From: Pseudohongiella sp. O18
Lineage (GTDB): Bacteria > Pseudomonadota > Gammaproteobacteria > Pseudomonadales > Pseudohongiellaceae
DNA length: 64,000 nt
Assembly (NCBI RefSeq): GCF_021729085.1
Contig: NZ_JAJSAR010000001.1
Location: 1,302,001 to 1,366,000 of the forward strand
Direction of reading: 5' to 3'
This document shows positions 49,401 through 56,825 of this stretch, piece after piece. The position numbers and the translations under genes were made by a program. The number at the start of each line of letters is the position of its first letter. Position 1 is the stretch's first letter. Under the pieces are notes generated by a model. That model did not search any database and had not been told where the DNA came from. It saw nothing but the letters and a program-made list of their open reading frames with translations.

Positions 49401-51720
49401 AGGTCCACAAATGGATATCGCCTGGGGCGGTGGTTCTGCATCTAATGTCAGCGGCAATGGCGGGAATGTCACGGTAACCAACTCCGCGTCCATCAAGGCG
49501 GGCGTTGGCATCCTGGCACAAAGTGCTGGTGGCGGTGGCGGCGCGATTGTCAGCTCTGTCTATGGAGCGGTGGCGGGTGGCTACGGTAAGGGCTCGGCTG
49601 GCAGTGTGTCGGTGACCAACCAGGGCACGATCAATGCGACGTCGATTGGCATCAGCGCGGCTGCCATGAGTGGTGACCAGCCACAGACGCAATCGCTGAC
49701 CGTGGCCACCAACGGCTCAATCACGGCTGGCAATTACGGCATCATGGCGCAGGTTGCCGGCACGGCACCGGCGACAGCCTCGCAAAATCTGACCGTTAAT
49801 GTGGGGCAAGCTGGGCTGACCTCGCAGCCGGTCATCAAGGCGAACACCAGTGTGCTGATGCAGACACAAGGTGCGGGTGTGCTCAACAACTATGGCACCA
49901 TTGGAGACGGTATTCATGACTATGGAGCCGTGTTCAACAACGGCAGTCACACGTTTAACAATTACGGCACGTATATCGGTGCGTTTGGTGGCAATGGTCG
50001 CTTGACTGTCAACAACCAGGCGGGTGGTATTCTGAATATCGGTCAGTACTTTATCAACAATCAGGGAACCGTGCCCGCGCCTGCCACTGTGCCAGGCGAC
50101 CTGAACAATCTGGGAGGTACCGTTTATCCGACGCCCGGTCGCCCAGCCATGCTCCATGTGAACGGCGCGTTTACACAGTCGTCAACTGGTACTTTGAAGA
50201 TCGACTTTGATCCGAAGGTCTGGTACGAAACAAAGAATTATCCCTTTGATCAAATTAATCTTTTTGGAGGGGGACAGCTGTCACTGAAAGGAAACCTGGA
50301 CTTCAATGTCATGAACCCCAGGTATCTGGGAGGAACCGGGTCGCTTTTTGTTAGGCTGGATAACGGCGAAGTCCTAGGTTGGGAAGAAGGTACTCAGCCT
50401 GACATCGACCTGAACATCAATTTCAGATCGCTGGTGTTGACCTTTAAGGGCGAGCTGGACACGCGAAATCGTGTTTACAATGTCACGTACAACACGGACT
50501 TTAACGTTCCGGGTCTGGACGATGACACGGCGGCTGTCGGTAAGCACATTAACGAACTGCTGATCAAAAACCGCTTCAACAGCTCGGACGATGACGCGGT
50601 GTTGATGGATGTGATCACTCAGACGGATTCTTACGGCATTTATCAGCTGTATAGCGACATGATCCCCAGCGGGCAAAGTAATTCCCTGTCCGCTGCGCTG
50701 GGTTACACCGCCGATCAGATGAATTCGTCCATGTATCACATGCAGTATGTGCTTCAAAATGGCTACGATTATGACGATTCGGAAATGTCCGACAACGGCG
50801 CGTATTTTAATCCCGCCAACCCGCGCATCCTGATCGCATATCAGGGTGATGATATTACTAGCGTCGTGGGTAACATGCCGGTACGTGACTCGCGGAAGGC
50901 AAGTGTGTGGTTTGCGCCAGTACGGATGGATGTCAGCAAGCAGGACAAACACGGCGTCAGCAATACCAAGCATACCGGTGGCACAATTGGTTTTGATTAC
51001 CGTTTCTCGGATGCCTGGCTGGGTGGTTTTAGCCTGGGTTATGCGCAGTCGCAAACTGGCTACAGCACGCAGATGGGCCACAGCGACATCGATAACCTGT
51101 CTGTGTCCGCGCACACTGTGCGACAGTTCGGTGACCACTATGTCGCGGGCGCGCTGACTGTTGTGGATCACGACATCTACCACCAGCGGCAACACGCACT
51201 GGGAGGTACACCGGCGACCAACTACAGTAATTCCAGTAATCTCTCACTGGGCGCCAGCATAGAAGCGGGCACCAGCATTCGCCTGTCAACGTTCCGTGTG
51301 CAGCCTTACCTGCGGCTCAATGCTTACAGCATGAAGCAGGATGAGGCAAGCGAAGTGAGCAATTCTAACTTTGCGCTGTCGCTGAAAGAGCACACACTCG
51401 AGTCCTATGTATCAGAGCTGGGTGTGCATGTCTCAGGCCGCTGGAACCTGGACAACGGTCAGTTGATGCCGAGCTTTTCACTTGGCTGGCGGCATGAGCT
51501 GAGCGATGGCGAAACTGCACTTCCCACGCGCTTTAACGTGGCGGGCGATGAAGAGTTCCATTACAAGTTCGCGCACACACCCAGCGATCATGGCACGGCC
51601 TCTGTGGGGCTAAGCTACAACTCTCAGCGTGGCAATACTTTCGGCCTGTCAGCTTTCTATGAGGAAGGTGGACGTCACCGCGCGTCTGGTATCGAAGGGA
51701 AGGTGGTGATTCGCTTCTGA
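43411..51720 (+). CDS. Giant glycine-rich autotransporter adhesin-like protein
   Basis: 2769 residues, type Va secretion. Signal peptide ends at TITAHA. Passenger residues about 180-2040 hold about 30 copies of a GILAQSxGGGGGxGG-like motif (HSIGG, ARSIG, AQSVGGGGGHGG, AQSIAGGGG and so on) at roughly 64-residue intervals, each followed by Gly/Ala/Ser-rich strands: a long beta-helix. About 2060-2330 is a linker with NNYGTI repeats. The last 280 residues (from about 2490) are an autotransporter beta-barrel (GGTIGFDYRFSDAWLGGFSLGYAQSQTGY) ending in the canonical aromatic VVIRF. Likely a surface adhesin or matrix protein. Confidence 0.92.
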   Translation: MSVTFRSLILLSTVGTITAHAGDLPPVTTDASTFGTPQDRSNLNVNLNGISVPPYQIKSETLDIQTMTVGKDGDQGASGTWYQFLGGQPFVLIQAQGHSTAIPGDVDALANGTAGSGPATSLTNYNNLASWLDSGVPVNAMNNPGLVAASIGGNRGGAPGGLAGDVTITNKGRLFTSTSNSMGILAHSIGGSASGGQNGGNAGAVRVNNDGSITTGGEFTSPTQFQIFKTPHSPGIVARSIGAFGGSGGSECGFLCFYGYGTNGGNGGNAGQVNVTNTGTIMTASEASQGILAISIGGGGGNAGPGDGLIASVGGGGGEGGQGSLAYARNLGQIVAQASRGIQVQSISGGGGDGGHASGVVMSLGGSGGDAESSGSATIDNCIDSFAQTLCSGWQQGQISSFGSALFAQSVAGGGGAGGSTKGISAVGGSGASGANAGKVSVYNAGTLLSTGAHHSTIHAQSVGGGGGHGGAAVTGGLNASVAIGGSGGSGGTGDDVGVYNIGNISAGSSTDLANFSHGIFAQSVGGGGGSAGSATSGSIGLGAAIALSIGGQGGAGASAGAVTVNNCGFTDSGACTSGAGGGTIQTFGSHSSGIHAQSVGGGGGAGGLAASGAMSNGAAIAASLGGSGGQGGAGGQVTVNSQSQFSTLDEAVSGAADITTGGVFSSGIFAQSVGGGGGSAGTAITATAGSVTLSAAGGSGPFFKIGGRSNDGGLGNDGGTVNVNSSSLINTTGNHATAIVAQSVGGGGGHGGSDFSGSASLNGSLSLGLGGAGGPGGIGGQVNLTTSALSGNSTAGTFASSGRYAIQTTGHHADGILAQSVGGGGGTGGTSIDGTLSARIAASLSLGGSGGQGGVSDKVSLTNNLSVLTSGDHSKGLVAQSIGGGGGNAGASMSASVGGTGAFSAAGLTMGNAGGIPAGGNGSFGNAVSLTNNAQVTTQGDSFASAVVAQSIGGGGGHGGVSGALSLATKAAISAAIGGNGGTGNTAGAVTLTQNGGSVLTSGSHSHGLLAQSIGGGGGAGGFTLAGSGGAQGVGISATIGGNGGTGGNGSSVTVNTTSSSNGGGGQPTSIKVTGEHSNAILAQSIGGGGGNGAVSVSVSLASKLAFAQADVPSLNLGNKAGSGGTGGDVAVHTQASLSSSDSAALVAQSIGGGGGLGGTKVTGDFTFDPTRGEADLSLGASGVNGATGAEAGNVLVDAGTGASKQGDISSSGNHAPGILAQSVGGGGGAGGWSFAARFKGGGEEPGVAPASAIAMGGKGGIGGNSGQVVVNDVGNVSTSGINAQGVVAQSIGGGGGHGGLAISASGALGGSKVGVGGIGFAMGGSGGSGANSGAVQVTTATGSQISTSGHSAGGILAQSIGGGGGQGGGALSIAAAINANSFSIAHGGSGGSGGAPQTAQINDITVGVSVTNNGQITTGGTAKSDDASAIQAQSVGGGGGSAGFTVSLEGSGGVEPLDNIGASISLGASGGNGNSGNLVYVSSTGSLTTTGDRSSGILAQSVGAGGGHAGFTFSADAKLDLPQHSLGGTNGSNGNGGLVRVQNTGNVTTTGAQAHGIVAQSVGAGGGHSGLSVSGTLSTSADLFMNLGGAGNATGQGGEIDLQSSGTFNLNGAHSVGLLAQSIGGGGGVAGVSLGKLNLTATPRLNMTAGGMQGIGGKVTVSNASSGILRMTSTGSDSPGILAQSIAGGGGYNFFSAGSNTSNAALDGTVQLGATSAGAAVSGTVSVTDGTINTQGARSAAIIAQSITGGGGVINVASKGAFGVSSILGMLGGSALSTAGDVTVTSLSQLTTQGDDSQAIVAQSISGGGGVLNADSVASLRLGAAGAQGTGNAGAVTVKTTGPSLTTNGQRASVLVAQSIGGGGGLLSAGGSVSGGLDSSKIGLGGGTSSALTSSGGAVSVNNSATVTASGARAHGLVAQSIGGGGGMVSANEIVSGNTLTPFASANAQGSGNGGVVNLTNTGAISLSDSAAIGIVAQSIGGGGGLFDDGRIGTSGPQMDIAWGGGSASNVSGNGGNVTVTNSASIKAGVGILAQSAGGGGGAIVSSVYGAVAGGYGKGSAGSVSVTNQGTINATSIGISAAAMSGDQPQTQSLTVATNGSITAGNYGIMAQVAGTAPATASQNLTVNVGQAGLTSQPVIKANTSVLMQTQGAGVLNNYGTIGDGIHDYGAVFNNGSHTFNNYGTYIGAFGGNGRLTVNNQAGGILNIGQYFINNQGTVPAPATVPGDLNNLGGTVYPTPGRPAMLHVNGAFTQSSTGTLKIDFDPKVWYETKNYPFDQINLFGGGQLSLKGNLDFNVMNPRYLGGTGSLFVRLDNGEVLGWEEGTQPDIDLNINFRSLVLTFKGELDTRNRVYNVTYNTDFNVPGLDDDTAAVGKHINELLIKNRFNSSDDDAVLMDVITQTDSYGIYQLYSDMIPSGQSNSLSAALGYTADQMNSSMYHMQYVLQNGYDYDDSEMSDNGAYFNPANPRILIAYQGDDITSVVGNMPVRDSRKASVWFAPVRMDVSKQDKHGVSNTKHTGGTIGFDYRFSDAWLGGFSLGYAQSQTGYSTQMGHSDIDNLSVSAHTVRQFGDHYVAGALTVVDHDIYHQRQHALGGTPATNYSNSSNLSLGASIEAGTSIRLSTFRVQPYLRLNAYSMKQDEASEVSNSNFALSLKEHTLESYVSELGVHVSGRWNLDNGQLMPSFSLGWRHELSDGETALPTRFNVAGDEEFHYKFAHTPSDHGTASVGLSYNSQRGNTFGLSAFYEEGGRHRASGIEGKVVIRF

Positions 51721-51731
51721 GGTAAAAAGGC

Positions 51732-51771
51732 TGCGGGTCAGGCGTGCGATTAACGCGACGTTTGACCCGCA
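51732..51771 (+). terminator. Stem-loop after the autotransporter gene
   Basis: TGCGGGTCA (51732-51740) pairs with TGACCCGCA (51763-51771), 22-base loop. No T-tract follows, so termination may need Rho or the structure may serve RNA stability. Confidence 0.5.
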
Positions 51772-51802
51772 ATCACTTACAGGCTATCAGTACGTCTGCA
51801 CT

Positions 51803-51850
51803 TTTCAATAACAACAAATTTCAATAACAACAATTTCCGATAACAACAAC
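51803..51850 (+). repeat. Triple tandem repeat upstream of the symporter start
   Basis: Three copies of TTTCAATAACAACAA-like units at 51803, 51819 and 51834 (the third reads TTTCCGATAACAACAA), period 15-16, ending 10 bases before the GTG start. The unit contains stacked AACAA; the region is unstructured and A-rich, as in translation-enhancing or RNA-binding-protein target leaders. Confidence 0.75.
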
Positions 51851-51860
51851 GGCGTCATAA

Positions 51861-53558
51861 GTGGAAAACGGTGATCTTTTAGCAACCTTGCTCAGTTGCG
51901 CATTTTTCATGGCTCTGGTTGCCTGGATCTCCTATCGCCAGACGCGGGGAGAGGTCAGTACGCAGGATGGCTATTTCCTGGCTGGCCGCGGGCTCAGTGC
52001 GGTGTTTATCGCGGGCTCCCTGTTGCTGACCAACCTGTCGGCCGAACAGCTGATCGGGCTTAATGGGTCTGCCTACGGTTTTAATCTCAGTAGCATGGCC
52101 TGGGAAGTCACGGCGGCATTTGCCACCATCTGCATGGCGTTTATCTTTCTGCCGCGCTATCTCGCCGGCGCATTCAGTACCCTGCCAGAGTTTCTCAATA
52201 ATCGCTTTGACGATGGTGTACGGCGCCTGTCCGTCATCCTGTTCATGCTCGGGTATGGCCTGGTCACCATTCCTTCTGTGTTATATGCGGGCTCTATCGC
52301 GGTTATGCAGCTGTTTGATGTGCCGGGCCTGCTCGGCATCAGTTACAGCCAGGCGCTGCTGCTGACCATTGTTTCCATTGGTTTCACGGGCAGCCTGTAT
52401 GCCGTCTTCGGGGGGCTGAAAGCAGTGGCTGTGTCGGACACGCTCAATGGGGTGGGGCTGTTGATCATCGGTTTCGCAGTCCCGCTTCTGGGGTTGTCCA
52501 TGCTGGGCGAGGGCAGCATCAGCGCAGGTCTGTCGATTATTGTCAGTACCGACACAGACAAGCTTAATGCCATTGGCGGGCCGACTGACCCGACGCCGTT
52601 TGGCACCCTGTTTACCGGCATGGTCCTGGCCAACCTGTTTTATTGGTGTACCAATCAGTATGTGATTCAGCGCACCCTGGGGGCCCGAAATCTGGCTGAG
52701 GGTCAGAAAGGCGTGCTGTTTACCGGCTTCTTCAAGGTGATGGTGCCTTTCCTGATGATGATCCCTGGCGTCATTGCCTTTCATCTTTATGGCCCGGGTC
52801 TGGCCACCATCGATCTGGCCTATCCGCAGCTGGTTCGCGATGTATTGCCGGTTTACGCCTCGGGCTTTTTTCTGGCGGTGTTACTGGGTGCAGTCTTCAG
52901 TTCCTTCAATTCTTTGCTGAACAGTGCCGCCACTTTGTTCTGTCTGGATGTGTATGCGCCGCTGAAAAAGCAGCCGGTTGATGATAAAACCATGCTGCGT
53001 GTGGCGCGTGTCGCCAGTATTGTCATCGCACTGCTTTCCTTTTCGATTGCGCCTTTGCTTCAGTACGCGCCGGAAGGACTATGGCAGCTGATCCGCATGT
53101 TTACCGGGTTTTACAATATCCCAGTGATTGCGGTGGTCATGGTGGGTCTGTTCACTACCCGCGTGCCTGCGCTTGGCGCCAAGGTAGCCATCATTTTTCA
53201 CGTGATTGCCTACGGTTTGCTGCGCTTTGTGTTTGACGAGGATGTGACTATCCATTTCCTGCACGTCTACGCGATACTGTTTGTTATTGAGGTAGCCATC
53301 ATGCTGCTGTTCGGCCGACTGCAGCCGCGCCAGGAAGACTGGTCGTACCAGCCGCGCCGCCTGCTGGATCTGACCCCCTGGCGCTTCGCCGTGCCCTGTG
53401 CCGTGACGCTGATGTCCTGTGTGGTGGCGCTGTATCTGTTGTTCTCGCCGATCGGCCTGGTGGGCGGTTTGAGCAGCGCTTTCTGGCCATTGATGTTGCT
53501 GCTGATTCTGGTCAACATAGGCGTCTGGTGGCGCAGCGCTCGGATGCTTCAGAGCTGA
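51861..53558 (+). CDS. Sodium:solute symporter (SSS/SLC5 family)
   Basis: 565 residues starting at GTG 51861, about 13-14 membrane helices. SSS signatures: DGYFLAGRGLSAVFIAGSLLLTNLSAEQLIGLNGSAYG at the N-terminus and the helix-5/8 region (GGLKAVAVSDTLNGVGLLIIG, ASGFFLAVLLGAVFSSFNSLLNSAATLF) that holds the second sodium site Ser residues. It imports a sugar, polyol or organic acid with Na+. No clear ribosome site; an A-rich tandem repeat precedes it. It heads an operon with a Gfo/Idh/MocA dehydrogenase, aldo-keto reductase, TauD-like oxygenase and a secreted protein, suggesting a sugar or polyol substrate. Confidence 0.93.
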   Translation: MENGDLLATLLSCAFFMALVAWISYRQTRGEVSTQDGYFLAGRGLSAVFIAGSLLLTNLSAEQLIGLNGSAYGFNLSSMAWEVTAAFATICMAFIFLPRYLAGAFSTLPEFLNNRFDDGVRRLSVILFMLGYGLVTIPSVLYAGSIAVMQLFDVPGLLGISYSQALLLTIVSIGFTGSLYAVFGGLKAVAVSDTLNGVGLLIIGFAVPLLGLSMLGEGSISAGLSIIVSTDTDKLNAIGGPTDPTPFGTLFTGMVLANLFYWCTNQYVIQRTLGARNLAEGQKGVLFTGFFKVMVPFLMMIPGVIAFHLYGPGLATIDLAYPQLVRDVLPVYASGFFLAVLLGAVFSSFNSLLNSAATLFCLDVYAPLKKQPVDDKTMLRVARVASIVIALLSFSIAPLLQYAPEGLWQLIRMFTGFYNIPVIAVVMVGLFTTRVPALGAKVAIIFHVIAYGLLRFVFDEDVTIHFLHVYAILFVIEVAIMLLFGRLQPRQEDWSYQPRRLLDLTPWRFAVPCAVTLMSCVVALYLLFSPIGLVGGLSSAFWPLMLLLILVNIGVWWRSARMLQS

Positions 53559-53574
53559 AGTTTTGCCTGTACCT

Positions 53575-53625
53575 TAGTCATAATGAAACGGTAGTTATAG
53601 TGAGACAGTAGTCATAATGAGCAAA
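53575..53625 (+). repeat. Three 17-base tandem repeats spanning the oxidoreductase start codon
   Basis: Units at 53575, 53592 and 53609 begin TAGTCATAATGA, TAGTTATAGTGA and TAGTCATAATGA. The start codon ATG at 53617 belongs to the third unit, and the first unit carries an equivalent out-of-use ATG at 53583. Confidence 0.8.
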
Positions 53626-54840
53626 GCCCGTTTACGTTTTTTTGAAAACTCTGTGAATCAGCGGCACATCACGGATGCTGATCGCTACCTATACCGGCAG
53701 GACCCGCCCCGGTACAAACTGGTTGTCATCGGCACCGGCACCATGGGGCAGGAGCATATGCGGGTGGCGGCGCTGCTGGGTCGGGCCAGTGTGCTGGGTA
53801 TCTATGATGCGCATACGCACAGCATGGACGCGGCAGAACAGGCCTACCGGTTGATCAGCAGCGAGCCATTGCGGCGCTATGACAGTCTGGAATCTGCCTG
53901 CAATGATCCTGAGGCTGATGTGCTGATGATCTGCACGCCCAACCATACGCACCTCGACGTACTGAAAACCGTGCTGGCAAGTGGCAAACCCATCTTTTTG
54001 GAAAAGCCCATGGCAACCACCCTGGCCGATGCCGCTGCTCTGATGGAAGCAGCGCAGTCTCACAGCGCCTTTGTGCAGATTGGTCTGCAGTACCGATACA
54101 AGGCGCAGTATCGGGAAGCTTTTCATGAGGTGCAGGCGCGCCACAGCCTGGGGCGGGTTCACACCATCAGCATGAGTGAGTACCGCCCACCGTTTCTGGA
54201 TAAAGTAGGGCAGTGGAACAAGTTCAACCGCAACACCGGCGGCACACTGGTGGAGAAATGCTGCCATTACTTTGATCTGATTAACCTGATGGCTGACTCG
54301 ACGGCGGTTCGGGTGTATGCCAGTGGCGGCCAGGCCGTTAATTTTCTGGATTTCAAAAAAGCGGGTGAATCAGCCGACATCGACGATCATGCCTTTGTCT
54401 GTATCGACTACGCCAATGGTGTGCGGGCCAGTTTTACACTCAATATGTTCTGTCCGGATTTTACCGAAGAGATGATTGTGGTGGGTGAGCAGGGACGATT
54501 GATCACCAGTGAGCGTTTTGATTTTCATGCACAGGTCCCGACACAGACTTCGATCAATGTCGAGCTGGGGGAGAACGGGGCGTCGCGGCGCACCGAACTG
54601 TCTTACCCCAAACTGATTGAACAAAGTGGGCATCATGGCGCTACCTACTATGAGCATATCGCGCTGATGGATCAGCTGGATGGCAAGGCGGCCGATTGTG
54701 CCACCGTAGAGCAGGGTCTCTGGTCAATGATTGTTGCCAGCGCCGCGCAGGCTTCCATGGCCAGTGGGCTGGCCATCAATATCGAACATTTTCTGCAGGA
54801 GCAGCACCTGCAACATTTTATGACAGGCAATTCGAAATGA
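53617..54840 (+). CDS. Gfo/Idh/MocA family oxidoreductase
   Basis: 407 residues. Rossmann domain YKLVVIGTGTMGQEHMRVAALLG, then the family EKP motif FLEKPMATTLADAAAL, the second domain with TGGTLVEKCCHYFDLINLM (the catalytic His region) and VRASFTLNMFC. NAD(P)-dependent oxidation or reduction of a sugar, inositol or amino-sugar derivative. A 30-residue N-terminal extension precedes the Rossmann fold. It lies 58 bases after the symporter and its TGA overlaps the next start (ATGA), so it is the second gene of the operon. Confidence 0.92.
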   Translation: MSKARLRFFENSVNQRHITDADRYLYRQDPPRYKLVVIGTGTMGQEHMRVAALLGRASVLGIYDAHTHSMDAAEQAYRLISSEPLRRYDSLESACNDPEADVLMICTPNHTHLDVLKTVLASGKPIFLEKPMATTLADAAALMEAAQSHSAFVQIGLQYRYKAQYREAFHEVQARHSLGRVHTISMSEYRPPFLDKVGQWNKFNRNTGGTLVEKCCHYFDLINLMADSTAVRVYASGGQAVNFLDFKKAGESADIDDHAFVCIDYANGVRASFTLNMFCPDFTEEMIVVGEQGRLITSERFDFHAQVPTQTSINVELGENGASRRTELSYPKLIEQSGHHGATYYEHIALMDQLDGKAADCATVEQGLWSMIVASAAQASMASGLAINIEHFLQEQHLQHFMTGNSK

Positions 54841-55814
54841 GTGAGTGTATTAAGGTAAAACAGGACCAGATGCCGGCAGTGGGATTCGGTCTTTGGAAAA
54901 TAGCCAAACAGGATACAGCAGAGATGGTGCGTCAGGCCATTTTGGCCGGTTATCGACATCTGGATAGCGCAGCCGACTACGGTAACGAGGCCGAGGCCGG
55001 TGACGGCATCCGTCAAGCGATTGAGCAGGGCCTGTGTACGCGCGATGAGCTGTGGGTGACCTCCAAGTTGTGGAACACCTTCCATCGACCTGAGCATGTG
55101 CGCGAGGCCTGCGAGAAATCGCTGTCCGATCTGGGCCTTGATTATCTGGATCTGTACCTGGTGCATTTTCCGATTTCCCTGAAGTATGTGCCGATTGATC
55201 AACGCTATCCGCCGGAGTGGCTGTTTGACCCGGAAGCGGATAATCCCACCATGGAGATTGACCCGGTAGCACTGTCAGATACCTGGCAGGCCATGGAGGA
55301 GCTGGTGGATGCTGGCCTGGTGCGTCAGATTGGAGTGTGCAATTACAATAGTGCACTGCTGCATGACTTGATGGCCTACGCCAGGATAAAGCCGGCCATG
55401 CTGCAGATCGAGTCACACCCCTACCTGACGCAGGAAAGACTGATACGCCTGGCCAGCCACTACGAGTTGGCGGTGACAGCTTTCTCGCCCCTGGGCGCGG
55501 GCTCCTACATTGAACTGGATATGGCCAGCGAGCAGGAATCCGTGTTAAACCAGCCGGTGGTCCGCAGGATTGCAGACCGCCTGCAACGCTCGCCGGCGCA
55601 GGTTGTCTTGCGCTGGGGTGTGCAGCGAGGTACTGCGGTTATTCCCAAAACCTCGCGCGTGGAGCGTCTGTCAGAGAACATTAATGTATTTGATTTTGAG
55701 CTAGGCGACGATGATATGGCGGCCATCTCGGCGCTAAACCAGAACCGGCGTTTTAACGATCCCGGCGCATTTTGTGAACAGGCCTTTGGCTGTTTTTACC
55801 CCATTTATGACTGA
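54837..55814 (+). CDS. Aldo/keto reductase
   Basis: 325 residues from the ATG at 54837 in an ATGA overlap. The (alpha/beta)8 AKR fold has the tetrad Asp and Tyr in HLDSAADYGNE, Lys in VTSKLWNT and His in YLVHFPISL; NADPH is bound by IPKTSRVERLSEN. The extended VHFPISLKYVPIDQRYPPEW resembles xylose/aldose reductases (AKR2). It reduces a sugar or carbonyl, in keeping with the sugar-type symporter and dehydrogenase upstream. Its stop overlaps the next start by 8 bases. Confidence 0.93.
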   Translation: MSECIKVKQDQMPAVGFGLWKIAKQDTAEMVRQAILAGYRHLDSAADYGNEAEAGDGIRQAIEQGLCTRDELWVTSKLWNTFHRPEHVREACEKSLSDLGLDYLDLYLVHFPISLKYVPIDQRYPPEWLFDPEADNPTMEIDPVALSDTWQAMEELVDAGLVRQIGVCNYNSALLHDLMAYARIKPAMLQIESHPYLTQERLIRLASHYELAVTAFSPLGAGSYIELDMASEQESVLNQPVVRRIADRLQRSPAQVVLRWGVQRGTAVIPKTSRVERLSENINVFDFELGDDDMAAISALNQNRRFNDPGAFCEQAFGCFYPIYD

Positions 55815-56820
55815 GGTGGATGTGCGTACAGATGGCATGAGCCCGGCGATAAACGTCGAGACAATCAAGGTTCCAGAGCAGCAGCATCATCCTGAAGCGT
55901 TTCCACTGGTATATGCCATGGAAGCGGGAAGCCACGCTGATTCCGATTCAGTGTCGGCGTGGATACACACGAACCTGACCCGGATAAAACAGGCACTGTC
56001 GCAGCACGGTGCCATTTTGTTTCGTGGCTTTCCCGTGGCGACCGATCAGGACTTTGATGCTTTCATTCAGTCTTTTGGCATGAAGAACTTTACCTATACT
56101 GACTCGCTTTCCAATGCCGTCAGGCGCAACCGCACGGAACGGGTTTTTACTGCCAACGAGGCGCCTGCCGATGTGGCAATCTACCTGCATCATGAGATGG
56201 CGCAGACGCCCGTGTTCCCGTCGGCGCTGTTCTTCTTTTGTGAAAAGGCGGCGGCGGTAGGTGGTGCGACGCCGCTGTGTCGATCGGACGTTTTGCTGGA
56301 GCAGATGCAGTCGCGGATGCCAGACTTTGTTCAGGCCTGCGAGACGAAAGGCGTGAAGTACACCAATACCATGCCCTTCGAAGAAGACCTGAAGTCGGGT
56401 CAGGGGCGCAGCTGGCGCAGTACGCTGAACGCAGCTGACAAGGCAGGCGCTGAGGCCAAACTCAAAACGCTGGGGTATCAGTGGCAATGGTTGCCCGGTG
56501 ATGACCTGCGCGTCACGACGCCGGTGCTGCCGGCCGTCAGAGAGCTGGACAGTGGACGGCGTGTGTTCTTTAATCAGTTAATTGCGGCCTTCCGGGGCTG
56601 GCAGGACGCACGGAATGTCGCGCAAAAATCCATCAGTTTTGGTGATGGAAGTGTTATCGATCCGGCGGCCATGGCGACGGTGATAGAGATGGCCGACGAC
56701 CTAACCTATGACATGAGATGGCAGACGGGCGACGTCGCGCTGGTCGATAATTTTCTGGTGATGCATGGCCGCAGACCTTTTGAAGGAGAACGAAAGGTTC
56801 TGGCCTCACTACTGGCATAA
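55807..56820 (+). CDS. TauD/TfdA-like Fe(II)/2-oxoglutarate dioxygenase
   Basis: 337 residues from the ATG at 55807 (8-base overlap with the aldo/keto reductase); an ATG at 55774 would lie deeper in the upstream gene. Clavaminate synthase/TauD fold: GAILFRGFPV, FFCEKAAAVGGATPL, the HxE metal pair in YLHHEMAQTP and distal His plus 2OG Arg in DNFLVMHGRRPFEGERKVL. Many relatives hydroxylate small acids or amino-acid-like compounds. It is the fourth gene of the operon; substrate unknown. Confidence 0.9.
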   Translation: MTEVDVRTDGMSPAINVETIKVPEQQHHPEAFPLVYAMEAGSHADSDSVSAWIHTNLTRIKQALSQHGAILFRGFPVATDQDFDAFIQSFGMKNFTYTDSLSNAVRRNRTERVFTANEAPADVAIYLHHEMAQTPVFPSALFFFCEKAAAVGGATPLCRSDVLLEQMQSRMPDFVQACETKGVKYTNTMPFEEDLKSGQGRSWRSTLNAADKAGAEAKLKTLGYQWQWLPGDDLRVTTPVLPAVRELDSGRRVFFNQLIAAFRGWQDARNVAQKSISFGDGSVIDPAAMATVIEMADDLTYDMRWQTGDVALVDNFLVMHGRRPFEGERKVLASLLA

Positions 56821-56825
56821 TCAAT

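Noticed and set aside
43960-49530. Regularly spaced G-rich repeats that could be mistaken for a CRISPR or satellite array
   Set aside because: The units are in-frame coding repeats with variable spacers of protein-coding sequence; no cas genes occur.
44263-50157. Many long antisense open frames (60-298 codons) rich in Pro, His and Arg across the autotransporter
   Set aside because: They mirror the Gly/Ala/Ser-rich repeats of the sense gene, lack ribosome sites, and have no family; the sense frame has a full signal peptide and barrel.
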